From Actinomyces sp. (GTDB taxonomy: Bacteria; Actinomycetota; Actinomycetes; Actinomycetales; Actinomycetaceae): a stretch of DNA of 24,669 bases. The position numbers were made by a program, and so were the translations under genes. Below the pieces are notes generated by a model. That model worked only from the letters and a program-made list of their open reading frames with translations. It was not told where the DNA came from and ran no database searches. Where the stretch lies: positions 1-24,669 of the forward strand of contig JAHACW010000035.1 in NCBI GenBank assembly GCA_018375675.1, given 5' to 3'. Below, piece by piece: positions 14,974 to 24,364 of the stretch (the stretch's first letter is position 1; every line of letters starts with the position of its first letter).

Positions 14974-15011
14974 CGGCGGTGTCGTTGGCCCTATGGCCGA
15001 CGGCGCCGCCG
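14974..15011 (+). terminator. Long hairpin between rpmE and prfA
   Basis: A 17-base arm (14974-14990) pairs with 14995-15011 around a CTAT loop, all 17 positions pairing when three G-U pairs are allowed. Only three T follow, so it may be a partial terminator or attenuator that lets rpmE be expressed above prfA. Confidence 0.65.
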
Positions 15012-15048
15012 CTTTGTCAACTGTATGGAACGAAGGAAGTGGTGAATC

Positions 15049-16143
15049 GTGGCCGCGACTGATGAACTCGGCGCTCTGGGCCCCCTGCTGCAGGAATATG
15101 AGCAGGTCGAGGCGCAGATGGCGGATCCCCAGACACTGGCGGACCCGCAGCTGATGCGCCGAGTCGGTCGACGCTACGCCGAGCTTGGTCGCGTGAAGGC
15201 CGCCGCTGATAGGCTCTCCTCCGCCTCGGGAGACCTCGAGGCCGCCCGAGAGCTGGCCGCCGAAGATCGCTCCTTCGCTGATGAGATTCCCGCCCTCGAG
15301 GAAGAGGAAGCGGCCGCCCACGAGGCACTCGTCAAGATTCTGGCTCCCCGCGACCCCGAGGATGCGATGGACGTCATCCTTGAGATCAAGGCGGGCGAGG
15401 GCGGCGAAGAATCTGCGCTGTTCGCCTCCGATCTGGCACGCATGTATGCCCGCTATGCGGAGGCGCACGGCTGGAGCGTCACCGAGATGAGTGCGACCCA
15501 CACTGAGCTCGGTGGCTTCAAGGACATCACGCTCGCGATTCGCGCGAAGGGCACGCCCGCACCCGACGAGGGTGTGTGGGCGCACCTGAAGTACGAGGGC
15601 GGCGTGCACCGCGTCCAGCGCGTGCCCGTCACCGAGTCGCAGGGTCGTATTCACACGAGCGCCGCAGGCGTTTTTGTCATGCCGGAGATTGAGGACGACG
15701 AGGAGATCGTCATCGACCCGAACGATCTGCGTATCGATGTCTACCGGTCCAGTGGTCCCGGCGGCCAGTCGGTCAACACGACCGACTCCGCTGTGCGTAT
15801 CACGCACATTCCCTCGGGCATCGTCGTGTCGATGCAGAATGAGAAGTCGCAGCTGCAGAACAAGGAGGCCGCGCTGCGCGTGCTGGCCTCGCGCCTGGCC
15901 GCCGAAGCGCGGGCGAAGAAGGAAGCCGAGGCCTCGGCCCAGCGTCTGTCCCAGGTGCGTACCGTGGATCGCTCGGAGCGCATCCGCACATACAACTTCC
16001 CGGAGAACCGCATCGCGGATCATCGCACGGGCTTCAAGGCCCACAACCTGGACGCGGTCCTGTCCGGCGCGCTCGATGCAGTGATCGCTTCGCTGCAGGA
16101 AGCTGATGAGGCCGAGCGCCTGGCCGCTGCTGCACAGTCGTGA
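15049..16143 (+). CDS. prfA: Peptide chain release factor 1
   Basis: RF1 reads UAA and UAG stops and triggers peptide release. The 364-residue product has the codon-recognition motif PVT (193-195, in [15 protein letters not shown]. coli has PAT) and the catalytic GGQ (238-240, in [15 protein letters not shown]), whose Gln240 is the target of PrmC methylation. PVT at this place marks RF1 rather than RF2. The start is the GTG at 15049; AAGGA at 15033-15037 is 11 bases upstream, a little far. A 94-base gap with a large hairpin separates it from rpmE. The modifying enzyme gene prmC follows after 11 bases, so factor and modifier are made together. Confidence 0.97.
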   Translation: MAATDELGALGPLLQEYEQVEAQMADPQTLADPQLMRRVGRRYAELGRVKAAADRLSSASGDLEAARELAAEDRSFADEIPALEEEEAAAHEALVKILAPRDPEDAMDVILEIKAGEGGEESALFASDLARMYARYAEAHGWSVTEMSATHTELGGFKDITLAIRAKGTPAPDEGVWAHLKYEGGVHRVQRVPVTESQGRIHTSAAGVFVMPEIEDDEEIVIDPNDLRIDVYRSSGPGGQSVNTTDSAVRITHIPSGIVVSMQNEKSQLQNKEAALRVLASRLAAEARAKKEAEASAQRLSQVRTVDRSERIRTYNFPENRIADHRTGFKAHNLDAVLSGALDAVIASLQEADEAERLAAAAQS

Positions 16144-16154
16144 TTGGAGGAGAC

Positions 16155-17051
16155 ATGGGGACGTGGTCTGTGACGGATGCGCGCGCGTGGGCGCGTGAAC
16201 GCCTGACGACGGCCGGCATCGACTCGGTCGATGCGGACGTGCGTGAGCTGCTCGAGTGGGCGTGTGACGCCTCCTCCCAGTGGGATCTGCCGGCGGAGCT
16301 GAACGAGGACCAGGCTGAGAAACTGCGCACGGCGGTGGGGGAGAGGGCCCTGCGTATTCCCCTTCAGCACGTCACGAGTCGCATGTTCTTCCGTGGCTTG
16401 ACCCTGGCCGCTCGCCCCGGCGTGTTCGTCGTGCGCCCGGAGACTGAGGTACTTGCCGGCCTCGCGATTGACGAGGCCATGTCGGTCGTCTCCCGCCGCG
16501 GCGAGGCTCGAGTCGTCGACCTGTGCGCCGGCTCCGGCGCGATCGGGCTGGCAGTGGCCGTCGAGACCACCCGCACCGAGGTATGGGCCGTCGAGAAGGA
16601 AGCCGAGCCCTTCGCCCTGGCCTGTCAGAACCGCGACGCTGTGGGCGTTCCCTGCCTTCACTTGGAGCGAGGCGACGCGACGGATCCAGCCACGCTCGCG
16701 CACCTGGACGGGATGGTCGACGTCGTCGTCACCAACCCGCCCTACGTTCCCGCCGATGAGATGCCCAAGCAGCCCGAGGCCAGCGCCGACCCCCACGTCG
16801 CCCTGTACGGGGGAAGCCCGGACGGGACCGAGATCCCCGGGCGCGTCGCGCGTCGCGCCCTCACCCTCCTGCGCCCCGGTGGTGTGCTGCTGATGGAACA
16901 CTCGCCCACGCAGGAAGAAGCCATCGCTGCGATCGCCGCGCAGCTCGGAATGACGGACATTGCAACGCTGCCCGACCTGGCTGGCAGGCGTCGTTTCCTG
17001 AGCGCCCGCGCACCCGAATCGACAAGGCCCACGGCATCCGTGACACAATGA
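16155..17051 (+). CDS. prmC: Release factor glutamine N5-methyltransferase
   Basis: PrmC methylates the Gln of the GGQ motif in release factors using S-adenosylmethionine. The 298-residue product has the helical N-terminal domain (1-85), the FVVRPETEVL segment (91-100), the SAM-binding motif VVDLCAGSGAIGLA (120-133) and the catalytic NPPY (194-197), which holds the glutamine amide. GGAGG at 16146-16150 supports the ATG at 16155; the GTG at 16140 overlapping prfA has no ribosome site. The stop overlaps the start of the next gene (ATGA). Confidence 0.96.
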   Translation: MGTWSVTDARAWARERLTTAGIDSVDADVRELLEWACDASSQWDLPAELNEDQAEKLRTAVGERALRIPLQHVTSRMFFRGLTLAARPGVFVVRPETEVLAGLAIDEAMSVVSRRGEARVVDLCAGSGAIGLAVAVETTRTEVWAVEKEAEPFALACQNRDAVGVPCLHLERGDATDPATLAHLDGMVDVVVTNPPYVPADEMPKQPEASADPHVALYGGSPDGTEIPGRVARRALTLLRPGGVLLMEHSPTQEEAIAAIAAQLGMTDIATLPDLAGRRRFLSARAPESTRPTASVTQ

Positions 17052-17722
17052 ACACGATGAGTACAGAGACGATCCTGAGCGCCGTTCCTTCCATGAACGA
17101 GGCCGACCTAGCGCGCGCCCAGCGGGAGCTGCGCGACGGCCATCTTCTCGTCGTCCCCACGGACACCGTCTACGGCATTGGCGCGGACGCTGCCAACCCC
17201 GAGGCCGTTGCTGCGGTCCTGGCCGCCAAGGGCCGCGGACGACAGATGCCCCCACCCGTGCTCGTCGCCTCCGTCGAGGCGATCGACTCGCTGTGCGTCG
17301 ATGTACCCGAGGCCGCCCGCGCTTGTGCGCGTGCCTTCTGGCCCGGCGGACTCACCCTCATCCTGCGCGCTCGCCCCGACCTCGGGTGGGACCTGGGTGA
17401 AACCGGCGGCACCATCGGCGTGCGCATGCCGAACCAGAGCGCCCTCCTCCGCCTCCTGCATGACTTCGGACCAATGGCCGTCACCTCCGCGAACCTGACC
17501 GGTCAGCCTCCCGCGACCTCGGTCGAGCAGGCCGTCGGATACTTCGGAACACTCGTGTCCGCCTACCTCGACGGTGGCCCCACCCAGGGATCCACGGCCT
17601 CGTCGATCGTTGACTTCGCGCACGACGTGCCCCGGGCGCTCCGCCTTGGAACCATCTCCTTGGATGAGCTCAGCGCCGTCGCCGGCGTGCCCATCGCCCC
17701 CGTCGAAGGGGCCACTTCGTGA
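17048..17722 (+). CDS. tsaC: L-threonylcarbamoyladenylate synthase (Sua5/YciO/YrdC family)
   Basis: The enzyme makes threonylcarbamoyl-AMP from threonine, bicarbonate and ATP for the t6A modification of tRNAs that read ANN codons. The 224-residue product has PTDTVYG (37-43), the K-G-R triad at 61-63 that binds the triphosphate, and SANLTG (147-152). It is the single-domain TsaC form without the C-terminal Sua5 domain. A start at 17057 is also possible, but 17048 gives the ATGA overlap with prmC used elsewhere in this cluster. The last codon overlaps the GTG of the next gene. The same order, prmC then tsaC then the glycosyltransferase, is found in Mycobacterium. Confidence 0.94.
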   Translation: MNTMSTETILSAVPSMNEADLARAQRELRDGHLLVVPTDTVYGIGADAANPEAVAAVLAAKGRGRQMPPPVLVASVEAIDSLCVDVPEAARACARAFWPGGLTLILRARPDLGWDLGETGGTIGVRMPNQSALLRLLHDFGPMAVTSANLTGQPPATSVEQAVGYFGTLVSAYLDGGPTQGSTASSIVDFAHDVPRALRLGTISLDELSAVAGVPIAPVEGATS

Positions 17723-18825
17723 AGGTCTACCTGCTGCTGGGGGCCATCGCGATGGCCCTGACGATCCTGCTGACCCCGGCCGTGCGCTGGGCATGCTTGC
17801 AGTTCAATATCTTGCCGCCCCTGCGCGGCCGGGACCTGCAAAAGAAGCCCATCCCACGCCTGGGCGGCGTCGCCATGACGATCGCACTGATCGTCACGAT
17901 GCTGCTTGCCTCGCGGATCCCGTACATGGCGCCACTCTTTACGACCACGGTCCCGTGGGCGGTCATGGCCGGCGCAGGTGCCATGTGCATCCTCGGCATC
18001 ATCGATGACATCATCGAGTTGGACTGGATGGCCAAGCTCGGCGGTCAGGTGCTCATCGCAGGTGGCATGGCTTTTGGTGGGGTGCAGCTGGCCTCGTTCC
18101 CGATTTTCGGCCTGACGCTCGGATCCTCCCGACTGTGGCTCTTCGTCTCCGTCTTCTTCATCGTCGGCATCATGAACGCCGTCAACTTCATCGACGGGCT
18201 CGACGGCTTGGCATCCGGCATGATCGCGATTGGCGCAGGGTCCTTCTTCGTCTATTCCTACATCGTCACCCGTCTGATGGGCGCGGCCTCCTACGCGACG
18301 ACCGCCAGCCTCATCGTGATCGCGCTGCTCGGGGTGTGCGCTGGCTTCCTCTGGTTCAACTTCCACCCCTCCTCGATCATGATGGGCGGGGGAGCGGAGA
18401 CCATGGGCCTCGTCCTGGCCGCCGCCGGCATCATCGTCACCGGCAAGATCGATCCGTCGCTGCTCGGTCGCCAGCAGATGATCGTGTCCGCGCTGCCGCT
18501 CATCCTGCCGCTCTCGGTCATCTTTATGCCCGTCCTCGACCTGGTCGTCACCTCGATTCGCCGCATGAGCAGAGGCAAGAGCCCCTTCGTTGCCGACCGC
18601 TCCCACTTCCACGACCGTCTCCTCGTTGCCGGGCACTCTCACCGCGGAGTCGTCGCGATCCTGTGGATGTGGACCGCCATCGTCTGCGTCCCCGCAGTCG
18701 GGCTCCTCGTCTTCGAGTGGTGGAGCGTCGCTCTCGTCGCAGTCACCGCTGCGGCTATCGGCGTGGCTGTCACGACCCGAGAATTTCCCAAGGAAGAGAC
18801 CACTCCCGAGGAGGTTTCCGCATGA
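17719..18825 (+). CDS. wecA: Undecaprenyl-phosphate sugar-1-phosphate transferase (WecA/TagO/Rfe-like)
   Basis: The family transfers a sugar phosphate, usually GlcNAc-1-P, from its UDP form to undecaprenyl phosphate, the first step of a wall polymer. The 368-residue product is strongly hydrophobic, with about ten membrane segments. Family motifs present are DLQKKPIPRLGG (39-50), the acidic pair Asp96-Asp97 (GIIDD) and NFIDGLDGLA (156-165). Two others are altered. The MGDSGS loop is replaced by MMGGGAETMG (221-230), without the Asp that binds magnesium in MraY relatives. The HxHH motif reads HFHDR (296-300). Start GTG 17719 overlaps the tsaC stop. The atpI-like gene overlaps its end. The specific substrate cannot be read from sequence, and the altered motifs make activity less certain than family membership. 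Confidence 0.88.
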   Translation: MKVYLLLGAIAMALTILLTPAVRWACLQFNILPPLRGRDLQKKPIPRLGGVAMTIALIVTMLLASRIPYMAPLFTTTVPWAVMAGAGAMCILGIIDDIIELDWMAKLGGQVLIAGGMAFGGVQLASFPIFGLTLGSSRLWLFVSVFFIVGIMNAVNFIDGLDGLASGMIAIGAGSFFVYSYIVTRLMGAASYATTASLIVIALLGVCAGFLWFNFHPSSIMMGGGAETMGLVLAAAGIIVTGKIDPSLLGRQQMIVSALPLILPLSVIFMPVLDLVVTSIRRMSRGKSPFVADRSHFHDRLLVAGHSHRGVVAILWMWTAIVCVPAVGLLVFEWWSVALVAVTAAAIGVAVTTREFPKEETTPEEVSA

Positions 18826-19115
18826 CCTACGTGCTCGCCCTCGCCATGGTTGTCGTCATCGTCGGGGCGCAGTGGTTCTTCACGTCGCGTGCCCTGCGGT
18901 CGCCCTCCCACTTCATCGGATGGGTGACCGGCGGATACGCGGCGAAGATCGCTCTGCTCGCCATCGGACTGTATGTTCCGCGCGCCCTGGGCATGGACGT
19001 CCGGGTGGCCGCAATCGCCACAATCATTGCGATTATTGTGTCCTCGACCGTCGAGATGATGGTCATGATGCGCAAGCGCACGATGAACGTGGACGCGCCG
19101 AGCGACACTCAGTAA
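18822..19115 (+). CDS. atpI: Small AtpI-like membrane protein
   Basis: This 97-residue hydrophobic protein has three predicted membrane segments (about 3-20, 37-55 and 60-81) and a charged tail. It sits between the wecA-like gene and atpB, the place of Rv1303 in Mycobacterium and of atpI generally. AtpI proteins help assemble the c-ring, but sequence conservation is low, so the name rests mainly on position and topology. GAGGAGG (18809-18815) lies six bases before the ATG at 18822, and the start overlaps the previous stop. The frame is open far upstream over the wecA-like gene; that extension is not coding. Confidence 0.72.
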   Translation: MTYVLALAMVVVIVGAQWFFTSRALRSPSHFIGWVTGGYAAKIALLAIGLYVPRALGMDVRVAAIATIIAIIVSSTVEMMVMMRKRTMNVDAPSDTQ

Positions 19116-19146
19116 CCCTTGCGCGCGCTGGGCGGCCCCTTCTCTG

Positions 19147-19154
19147 TATAGAAT
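19147..19154 (+). promoter_or_regulatory. Candidate -10 of an internal atp promoter
   Basis: TATAGAAT at 19147-19154 lies in the 100-base gap between the atpI-like gene and atpB and resembles a -10 element. No -35 at proper distance is seen; TTGCGC at 19119 is too far. If active, it would give a leader of about 55 bases before atpB. Confidence 0.35.
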
Positions 19155-19215
19155 GGTCCAGTTGCCCCGGCAGCAGACACAAACCAATGGAGTTGAGATG
19201 AAGGAGGCACATTCA

Positions 19216-20088
19216 GTGTCCGATCACGCGCCTGCTCGCCGCACCGCGTCCAAGCCGCGTTGGTATTGGGTGAGCCTCGCGATCCTTCTCATTGTCATCG
19301 CACTCACCGCCTACCCCGCGTTCACGCAGCACCCCCACCAGCCGGCCCTCGAGGATTTTTTCCCGACCGTGATTTTCGGTGAGGGAACGTTCTTCGAGTT
19401 CAACCGCCTGACGCTCGCCCGCGTCATCATGGGCCTGCTCATCTCGCTGATTCTCGTTGCGGTCGCGCGCAAGCCCAAGCTGGTGCCGACCCGCGGACAG
19501 ATGGTCATCGAGGGGCTCGCCGGTTACGTGCGTGACAACGTCGCGCTCGACATGCTCGGCCCCAAGACCGGCCGCAAGTTCTCCGGCTTCATTGGCTTCC
19601 TGTTCTTCGGCGTCCTCGCCATGAACATCGCCGGTATTATCCCCGGCATCAACATCGCGGCCTCGTCGGTCGTCGCCGTCCCGATGGTCTTCGCGCTCAT
19701 CACGTACGTGACCTTCATCGGAGCCGGCATCGCCAAGCAGGGCGTCGGCGGTTTCTTCTCCGCCCAGCTCTTCCCCTCCGGCCTGCCGATCCCGATGTAC
19801 GTGCTCATCACGCCCATCGAGTTCCTGTCGAACTTCGTCGTTCGCCCCGTCACGCTGACCCTGCGTCTTCTGTGCAACATGATCTCGGGCCACCTCCTGC
19901 TGGGTATGACTTACTTCGGTACCGCCGTGATGCTGCACGAGCTTTCAGCCCTGTCCGCAGCCGCCAGCCTGACCGGTGCCGCCATGTTCGTCATGACGGG
20001 CTTCGAGGTCTTCGTTGCCTTCCTGCAGGCGTACATCTTCACGATCCTGTCGACCGTGTACATCAAGCTTTCCGTCGAACATCACTGA
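19216..20088 (+). CDS. atpB: ATP synthase Fo subunit a
   Basis: Subunit a forms the proton half-channels against the c-ring. The 290-residue product has about six membrane segments and the essential Arg217 in the segment LTLRLLCNMISGHLLLG. The start is set by AAGGAGG (19201-19207), eight bases before GTG 19216. The upstream ATGs at 19153 and 19198 are in frame, but the second lies directly before this ribosome site and the first overlaps the candidate -10, so the longer forms are unlikely. A 41-base gap leads to atpE. Confidence 0.96.
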   Translation: MSDHAPARRTASKPRWYWVSLAILLIVIALTAYPAFTQHPHQPALEDFFPTVIFGEGTFFEFNRLTLARVIMGLLISLILVAVARKPKLVPTRGQMVIEGLAGYVRDNVALDMLGPKTGRKFSGFIGFLFFGVLAMNIAGIIPGINIAASSVVAVPMVFALITYVTFIGAGIAKQGVGGFFSAQLFPSGLPIPMYVLITPIEFLSNFVVRPVTLTLRLLCNMISGHLLLGMTYFGTAVMLHELSALSAAASLTGAAMFVMTGFEVFVAFLQAYIFTILSTVYIKLSVEHH

Positions 20089-20114
20089 CCCCCAACGCCA
20101 CCCGGCGTTACTAA

Positions 20115-20339
<225 letters not shown>

Positions 20340-20344
20340 TCGCC

Positions 20345-20905
20345 ATGCACCAGATTGTCGCCGCGTCGGACCAGGAGGTCGGCGGCCTCGCCGTCATCCT
20401 GCCGCCGCTGTACGAGATTTTCTGGTCGGCTCTCGTTCTGCTTATCGTCCTGCTCCTCGTCGGACGCTACGCGCTGCCTCGCATCTACAAGACGATGGAC
20501 GAGCGCGCTGCGAAGATCGAGGAGGGCCTCGGCGCCGCCGAGCAAGCGAAGGCCGATCAGGCTGCCGCGGCGCTCAAGCGCGAGGAGATCATTCGTGAGG
20601 CTCACGCTGAAGCGCACACCATCCGTGAGCGCGCCAACGACGAAGCGAAGGCCATCGTGGCCGCCGCGCGTCACGATGCAACAAGCGAGGCCAACCGTAT
20701 TCTCGAGGCCTCCGAGCGTCAGATCCTCGCCGAGAAGCAGGCTGCGCAGATCTCCCTGCGTTCCGAGGTGGGTCTGCTCGCCTCCGAGCTGGCAGAGAAG
20801 ATCATCGGTGAGCACCTCACCGACACGGCCCTGACTTCTCGCGTGGTCGATCGCTTCCTTGACGAGCTCGAGGCCGACAGCGCCCGGGTCGAGGAGAAGC
20901 GATGA
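20345..20905 (+). CDS. atpF: ATP synthase Fo subunit b
   Basis: Subunit b is the peripheral stalk: one membrane anchor (about 20-42, IFWSALVLLIVLLLVG) and a long charged coiled coil (about 48-150) that reaches subunit delta. The ATG at 20345 gives 186 residues. A GTG at 20336 overlapping the atpE stop would add three and cannot be excluded, as neither has a clear ribosome site. It is separate from delta here, unlike the b-delta fusion of Mycobacterium. The stop overlaps atpH (ATGA). Confidence 0.95.
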   Translation: MHQIVAASDQEVGGLAVILPPLYEIFWSALVLLIVLLLVGRYALPRIYKTMDERAAKIEEGLGAAEQAKADQAAAALKREEIIREAHAEAHTIRERANDEAKAIVAAARHDATSEANRILEASERQILAEKQAAQISLRSEVGLLASELAEKIIGEHLTDTALTSRVVDRFLDELEADSARVEEKR

Positions 20906-21720
20906 CACAGATGCGCACGATCGAGTCCGTCCCCTTTGCGAAGGAGCTGGCGGCGGCCCTGGCCACGCCCGGCACTGACCCAATGCGGGTTGCCGAGGAT
21001 TTTTTCGGCCTGGCCGACCTGTTCAAGGAGAACACTCGTCTCGCGCGTGCAGCGACCGACCCGGCGCGGTCGGTCGCAGATAAGCAGGGGCTCGTCTCCA
21101 GCGCGTTCGCTTCGCACGTGACGGCTGCGACGCTGTCCGTCGTGAATGCGGTCGTCGCCGACCACTGGCGTCATCCGGCGGATGTGGCGGACACGCTCGA
21201 GGTGCTCGGCATCCTCGGCGTGCTCAATGCCGCCGGTGCCGAGGGCGCTCTCGAGCAGGTTCGCGAGGAGCTGTTCCAGGTGCGCTACTTCCTGGCACAC
21301 CAGCGCGAGGTCCGCGTGCGCCTGTCGGATAAGTCCAAGGGTGACGCACACGAGCGCGGCGATGTCGCGTCGAAGCTCTTCGCCGCGCATGTCAGCATCT
21401 GGACAATGCGCCTCGTGCGTCGGGCGGTCGGACGCTCGAACCACGGTCGTCTGCTGCACAACCTGCGTCGCTACGCGCAGTGGGCAGCGACTATGCAGGA
21501 CCGTCTCTTCGTCACGGTCGCCACGGCGACCCCGATGAGTGAGGCTCAGGTTGAGCGCCTTCGTTCCATCCTCTCGAAGCGCTACGGCACGGACGTCGAC
21601 CTGGCGATCTCGATTGATCCCGAGGTCGTGGGTGGCTTCCGCCTGCGCGCGGGCATGACCGCGATCGACGCCTCGTTGGCCAGCCGCATCAGTGCAGCGC
21701 GCGACGCGATCGCCAGCTAG
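20902..21720 (+). CDS. atpH: ATP synthase F1 subunit delta
   Basis: Delta (OSCP) joins the stalk to the top of F1. At 272 residues it is the long actinobacterial form (E. coli 177). The C-terminal region with ATPMSEAQVERLRSILSKRY and VVGGFRLRAG is the conserved OSCP signature, where the family has a glycine-rich turn. The middle (about 95-170) holds extra charged helices. GAGGAG (20891-20896) lies five bases before the ATG inside the end of atpF. A 48-base AT-richer gap to atpA follows. Confidence 0.94.
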   Translation: MTQMRTIESVPFAKELAAALATPGTDPMRVAEDFFGLADLFKENTRLARAATDPARSVADKQGLVSSAFASHVTAATLSVVNAVVADHWRHPADVADTLEVLGILGVLNAAGAEGALEQVREELFQVRYFLAHQREVRVRLSDKSKGDAHERGDVASKLFAAHVSIWTMRLVRRAVGRSNHGRLLHNLRRYAQWAATMQDRLFVTVATATPMSEAQVERLRSILSKRYGTDVDLAISIDPEVVGGFRLRAGMTAIDASLASRISAARDAIAS

Positions 21721-21768
21721 CACTTCTCGTACACACATTAATTTTCTTTTACCTAGTTAGGAATCCTC

Positions 21769-23406
21769 ATGGCTGACCTCAGCATCTCCCCGGAGGAAAT
21801 CCGCGGAGCACTGGACTCCTTTATGGAGTCCTACCGTCCGGCGGACGTGGCCACCGAAGAGGTGGGTCACGTCATCGAAACGGCCGATGGTATCGCGCAC
21901 GTCGAGGGCCTGCCCGGCACCATGGCGAACGAGCTGCTGCGTTTCGAGGACGGGACGCTGGGCCTGGCCATGAACCTCGACCAGCGCGAGATCGGTGCCG
22001 TCGTCCTCGGTGACTTCGGCGGTATCGAAGAGGGCCAGGTCGTGCACCGCACGGGCGAGGTTCTCTCGGTTCCCGTCGGTGACGGCTACCTGGGCCGCAC
22101 GGTCGACCCGCTCGGCCGCCCGATTGACGGGCTCGGCGAGATCACGGACCTGGACGGGCGCCGCGCGCTCGAGCTGCAGGCCCCCGGCGTTATGGCGCGT
22201 AAGAGCGTCCACGAGCCCCTCGCCACCGGCCTGAAGGCTATCGACTCGATGATCCCGGTTGGCCGCGGCCAGCGTCAGCTCATCATCGGTGACCGCAAGA
22301 CCGGCAAGACCGCGATCGCCCTTGATACGATCCTCAACCAGCGCGAGAACTGGAAGAGCGGCGACCCGAACAAGCAGGTGCGTTGCATCTACGTGGCGAT
22401 CGGCCAGAAGGGCTCGACCATCGCTTCGGTGCGCTCCACCCTTGAGGACGCCGGTGCCATGGAGTACACGACCATCGTGGCCTCCCCGGCCTCGGATCCC
22501 GCCGGCTACAAGTACATGGCACCCTACACGGGTTCGGCCATCGGCCAGCACTGGATGTACCAGGGTAAGCACGTCCTCATCGTCTTTGACGACCTGTCCA
22601 AGCAGGCCGAGGCATACCGTGCGGTCTCGCTGCTGCTGCGTCGCCCGCCGGGCCGCGAAGCCTACCCCGGCGACGTCTTCTACTTGCACTCCCGCCTGCT
22701 GGAGCGTTGCGCGAAGCTCTCGGATGCCCTGGGTGGCGGTTCGATGACCGGCCTGCCGATCATCGAGACCAAGGCGAACGACGTGTCGGCCTACATCCCG
22801 ACCAACGTCATTTCGATCACCGATGGCCAGATCTTCCTGCAGTCCGACCTGTTCAACTCGAACCAGCGTCCCGCTGTCGACGTGGGTATCTCCGTGTCCC
22901 GTGTTGGTGGCGCGGCCCAGCCCAAGGCCATGAAGAAGGTCGCCGGTACGCTCAAGCTGACGCTCGCGCAGTACCGCTCGATGGCGGCCTTCGCCATGTT
23001 CGCCTCCGACCTGGATGCGGCGACTCGTCGTCAGCTGACCCGCGGTGAGCGCCTCATGGAGCTGCTCAAGCAGCCCCAGTCCACGCCTTACGCGATGGAA
23101 GACCAGGTCGCCTCGATCTGGATGGGTACTAAGGGCTACCTCGATGACATCGAGGTCGAGGACGTCCTGCGCTTCGAGCGCGGCCTGCTCGACCACCTGC
23201 ACGCCAACTCCACCGTGCTCGACACGATCGCGGCGACCGGCGACCTGACCTCCGAGACGGAGGAGGCGCTCAAGAACGCCGTTGAGGAGTTCCACCACCA
23301 GTGGATTAGCGCCGGACGTGGCGCCGCCGAACTCGAGGACGGCGAGGTCGTGGCTGAGCGCACCCGCGAGGAAATCTCGCGCGGTCGCACGAGCGAGAAG
23401 GCCTAA
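21769..23406 (+). CDS. atpA: ATP synthase F1 subunit alpha
   Basis: Alpha is the non-catalytic nucleotide-binding subunit of F1. The 545-residue product has the Walker A motif GDRKTGKT (174-181), the VFDDLSKQ Walker B region and the [17 protein letters not shown] block that contains the arginine finger. It is about 30 residues longer than E. coli alpha at the C-terminus, where a charged tail resembles the extension that restrains ATP hydrolysis in mycobacteria; that role here is an inference. AGGA lies upstream of the ATG. atpG starts three bases after the stop. Confidence 0.98.
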   Translation: MADLSISPEEIRGALDSFMESYRPADVATEEVGHVIETADGIAHVEGLPGTMANELLRFEDGTLGLAMNLDQREIGAVVLGDFGGIEEGQVVHRTGEVLSVPVGDGYLGRTVDPLGRPIDGLGEITDLDGRRALELQAPGVMARKSVHEPLATGLKAIDSMIPVGRGQRQLIIGDRKTGKTAIALDTILNQRENWKSGDPNKQVRCIYVAIGQKGSTIASVRSTLEDAGAMEYTTIVASPASDPAGYKYMAPYTGSAIGQHWMYQGKHVLIVFDDLSKQAEAYRAVSLLLRRPPGREAYPGDVFYLHSRLLERCAKLSDALGGGSMTGLPIIETKANDVSAYIPTNVISITDGQIFLQSDLFNSNQRPAVDVGISVSRVGGAAQPKAMKKVAGTLKLTLAQYRSMAAFAMFASDLDAATRRQLTRGERLMELLKQPQSTPYAMEDQVASIWMGTKGYLDDIEVEDVLRFERGLLDHLHANSTVLDTIAATGDLTSETEEALKNAVEEFHHQWISAGRGAAELEDGEVVAERTREEISRGRTSEKA

Positions 23407-23409
23407 GCG

Positions 23410-24339
23410 ATGGGTGGACAGCAGAGGATCTACAAGCAGCGTATCGCCTCGACGACGACGCTCGCGAAGGTCTTCCGCGCCATGGAGATGATCGCTGCGT
23501 CTCGCATTGGCGCGGCGCGGCGCGCTGCCACCGAGGCGGGGCCTTACGAAAAGGCCCTGACCCAGGCGGTCGCGGCGGTCGCGGTCCACACGGACCTCGA
23601 CCACCCGCTGACCGAGGAACGCGAAGACACCAATCGCGTGGCCATCCTGGTCGTGGCATCGGATCGCGGTATGGCCGGAGCCTACTCGGCGACCATCCTG
23701 CGCGAATCGGAGAAGCTCATCGCGGATCTGCGTGAGGACGGCTACGAGCCCGTCGTCTACACCTTCGGTCGCAGGGCCTCGGCGTACTTCCGCTTCCGCG
23801 GCGTTGACATCGAACGCGAGTGGGAAGGGGAGTCGGATTCTCCGTCCCCCGAGACCGCGCGTGAGATGGCGAACGTGCTGCTCGAACGTTTCTTGGACAA
23901 GGACCCTGATACGGGTGTCGGCGCCCTGCACCTCGTGTACACGCGCTTCAAGACCGTCATGAGCCAGGTTCCCGAGGTGCGCCAGATGCTGCCGCTGACG
24001 GTTGTGGACGCCCCTGAATCAGACGAGGAGCGTGCCACCGAACGCGGCTTCGCGGACGATCCGTCCTTGGCCCAGCCGGAGTACGAGTTCATCCCGTCTG
24101 CGGAAGCTGTTTTGGACACGCTTCTTCCCCTGTACGTGGAGGCGCGTATCCACAACGTGCTCCTTCAGTCGGCAGCGTCCGAGCTTGCATCGCGCCAGCG
24201 CGCTATGCACACCGCGACGGACAACGCGAACGAGCTCATCACCAAGTACACGCGTCTGGCGAACTCGGCCCGCCAGGCGGAAATTACCCAGGAAATCACC
24301 GAAATCGTGGGCGGGGCCGACGCTCTTAACGCGAGCTAA
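23410..24339 (+). CDS. atpG: ATP synthase F1 subunit gamma
   Basis: Gamma is the rotating central shaft. The 309-residue product has the long N-terminal helix ([20 protein letters not shown]) and the matching C-terminal helix ([18 protein letters not shown] ending in [11 protein letters not shown]), which form the coiled-coil axle around a globular middle. It is some 20 residues longer than E. coli gamma, with extra polar residues near 135-150 and 200-220. Translation is probably coupled to atpA. Confidence 0.97.
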   Translation: MGGQQRIYKQRIASTTTLAKVFRAMEMIAASRIGAARRAATEAGPYEKALTQAVAAVAVHTDLDHPLTEEREDTNRVAILVVASDRGMAGAYSATILRESEKLIADLREDGYEPVVYTFGRRASAYFRFRGVDIEREWEGESDSPSPETAREMANVLLERFLDKDPDTGVGALHLVYTRFKTVMSQVPEVRQMLPLTVVDAPESDEERATERGFADDPSLAQPEYEFIPSAEAVLDTLLPLYVEARIHNVLLQSAASELASRQRAMHTATDNANELITKYTRLANSARQAEITQEITEIVGGADALNAS

Positions 24340-24364
24340 GCCCTTCGAGACACGGAGTAACACC

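Noticed and set aside
14960..14985. A GGCTAGCTCAACGG stretch resembling the D-arm of a tRNA
   Set aside because: No acceptor stem, anticodon arm or T-arm follows; the sequence belongs to the hairpin before prfA.
19153..19215. A longer atpB starting at ATG 19153 or 19198
   Set aside because: The strong AAGGAGG lies downstream of both, correctly placed for GTG 19216.
21757..23931. A 724-codon open frame antisense to atpA and atpG
   Set aside because: Same explanation; it runs across the boundary of two certain genes.
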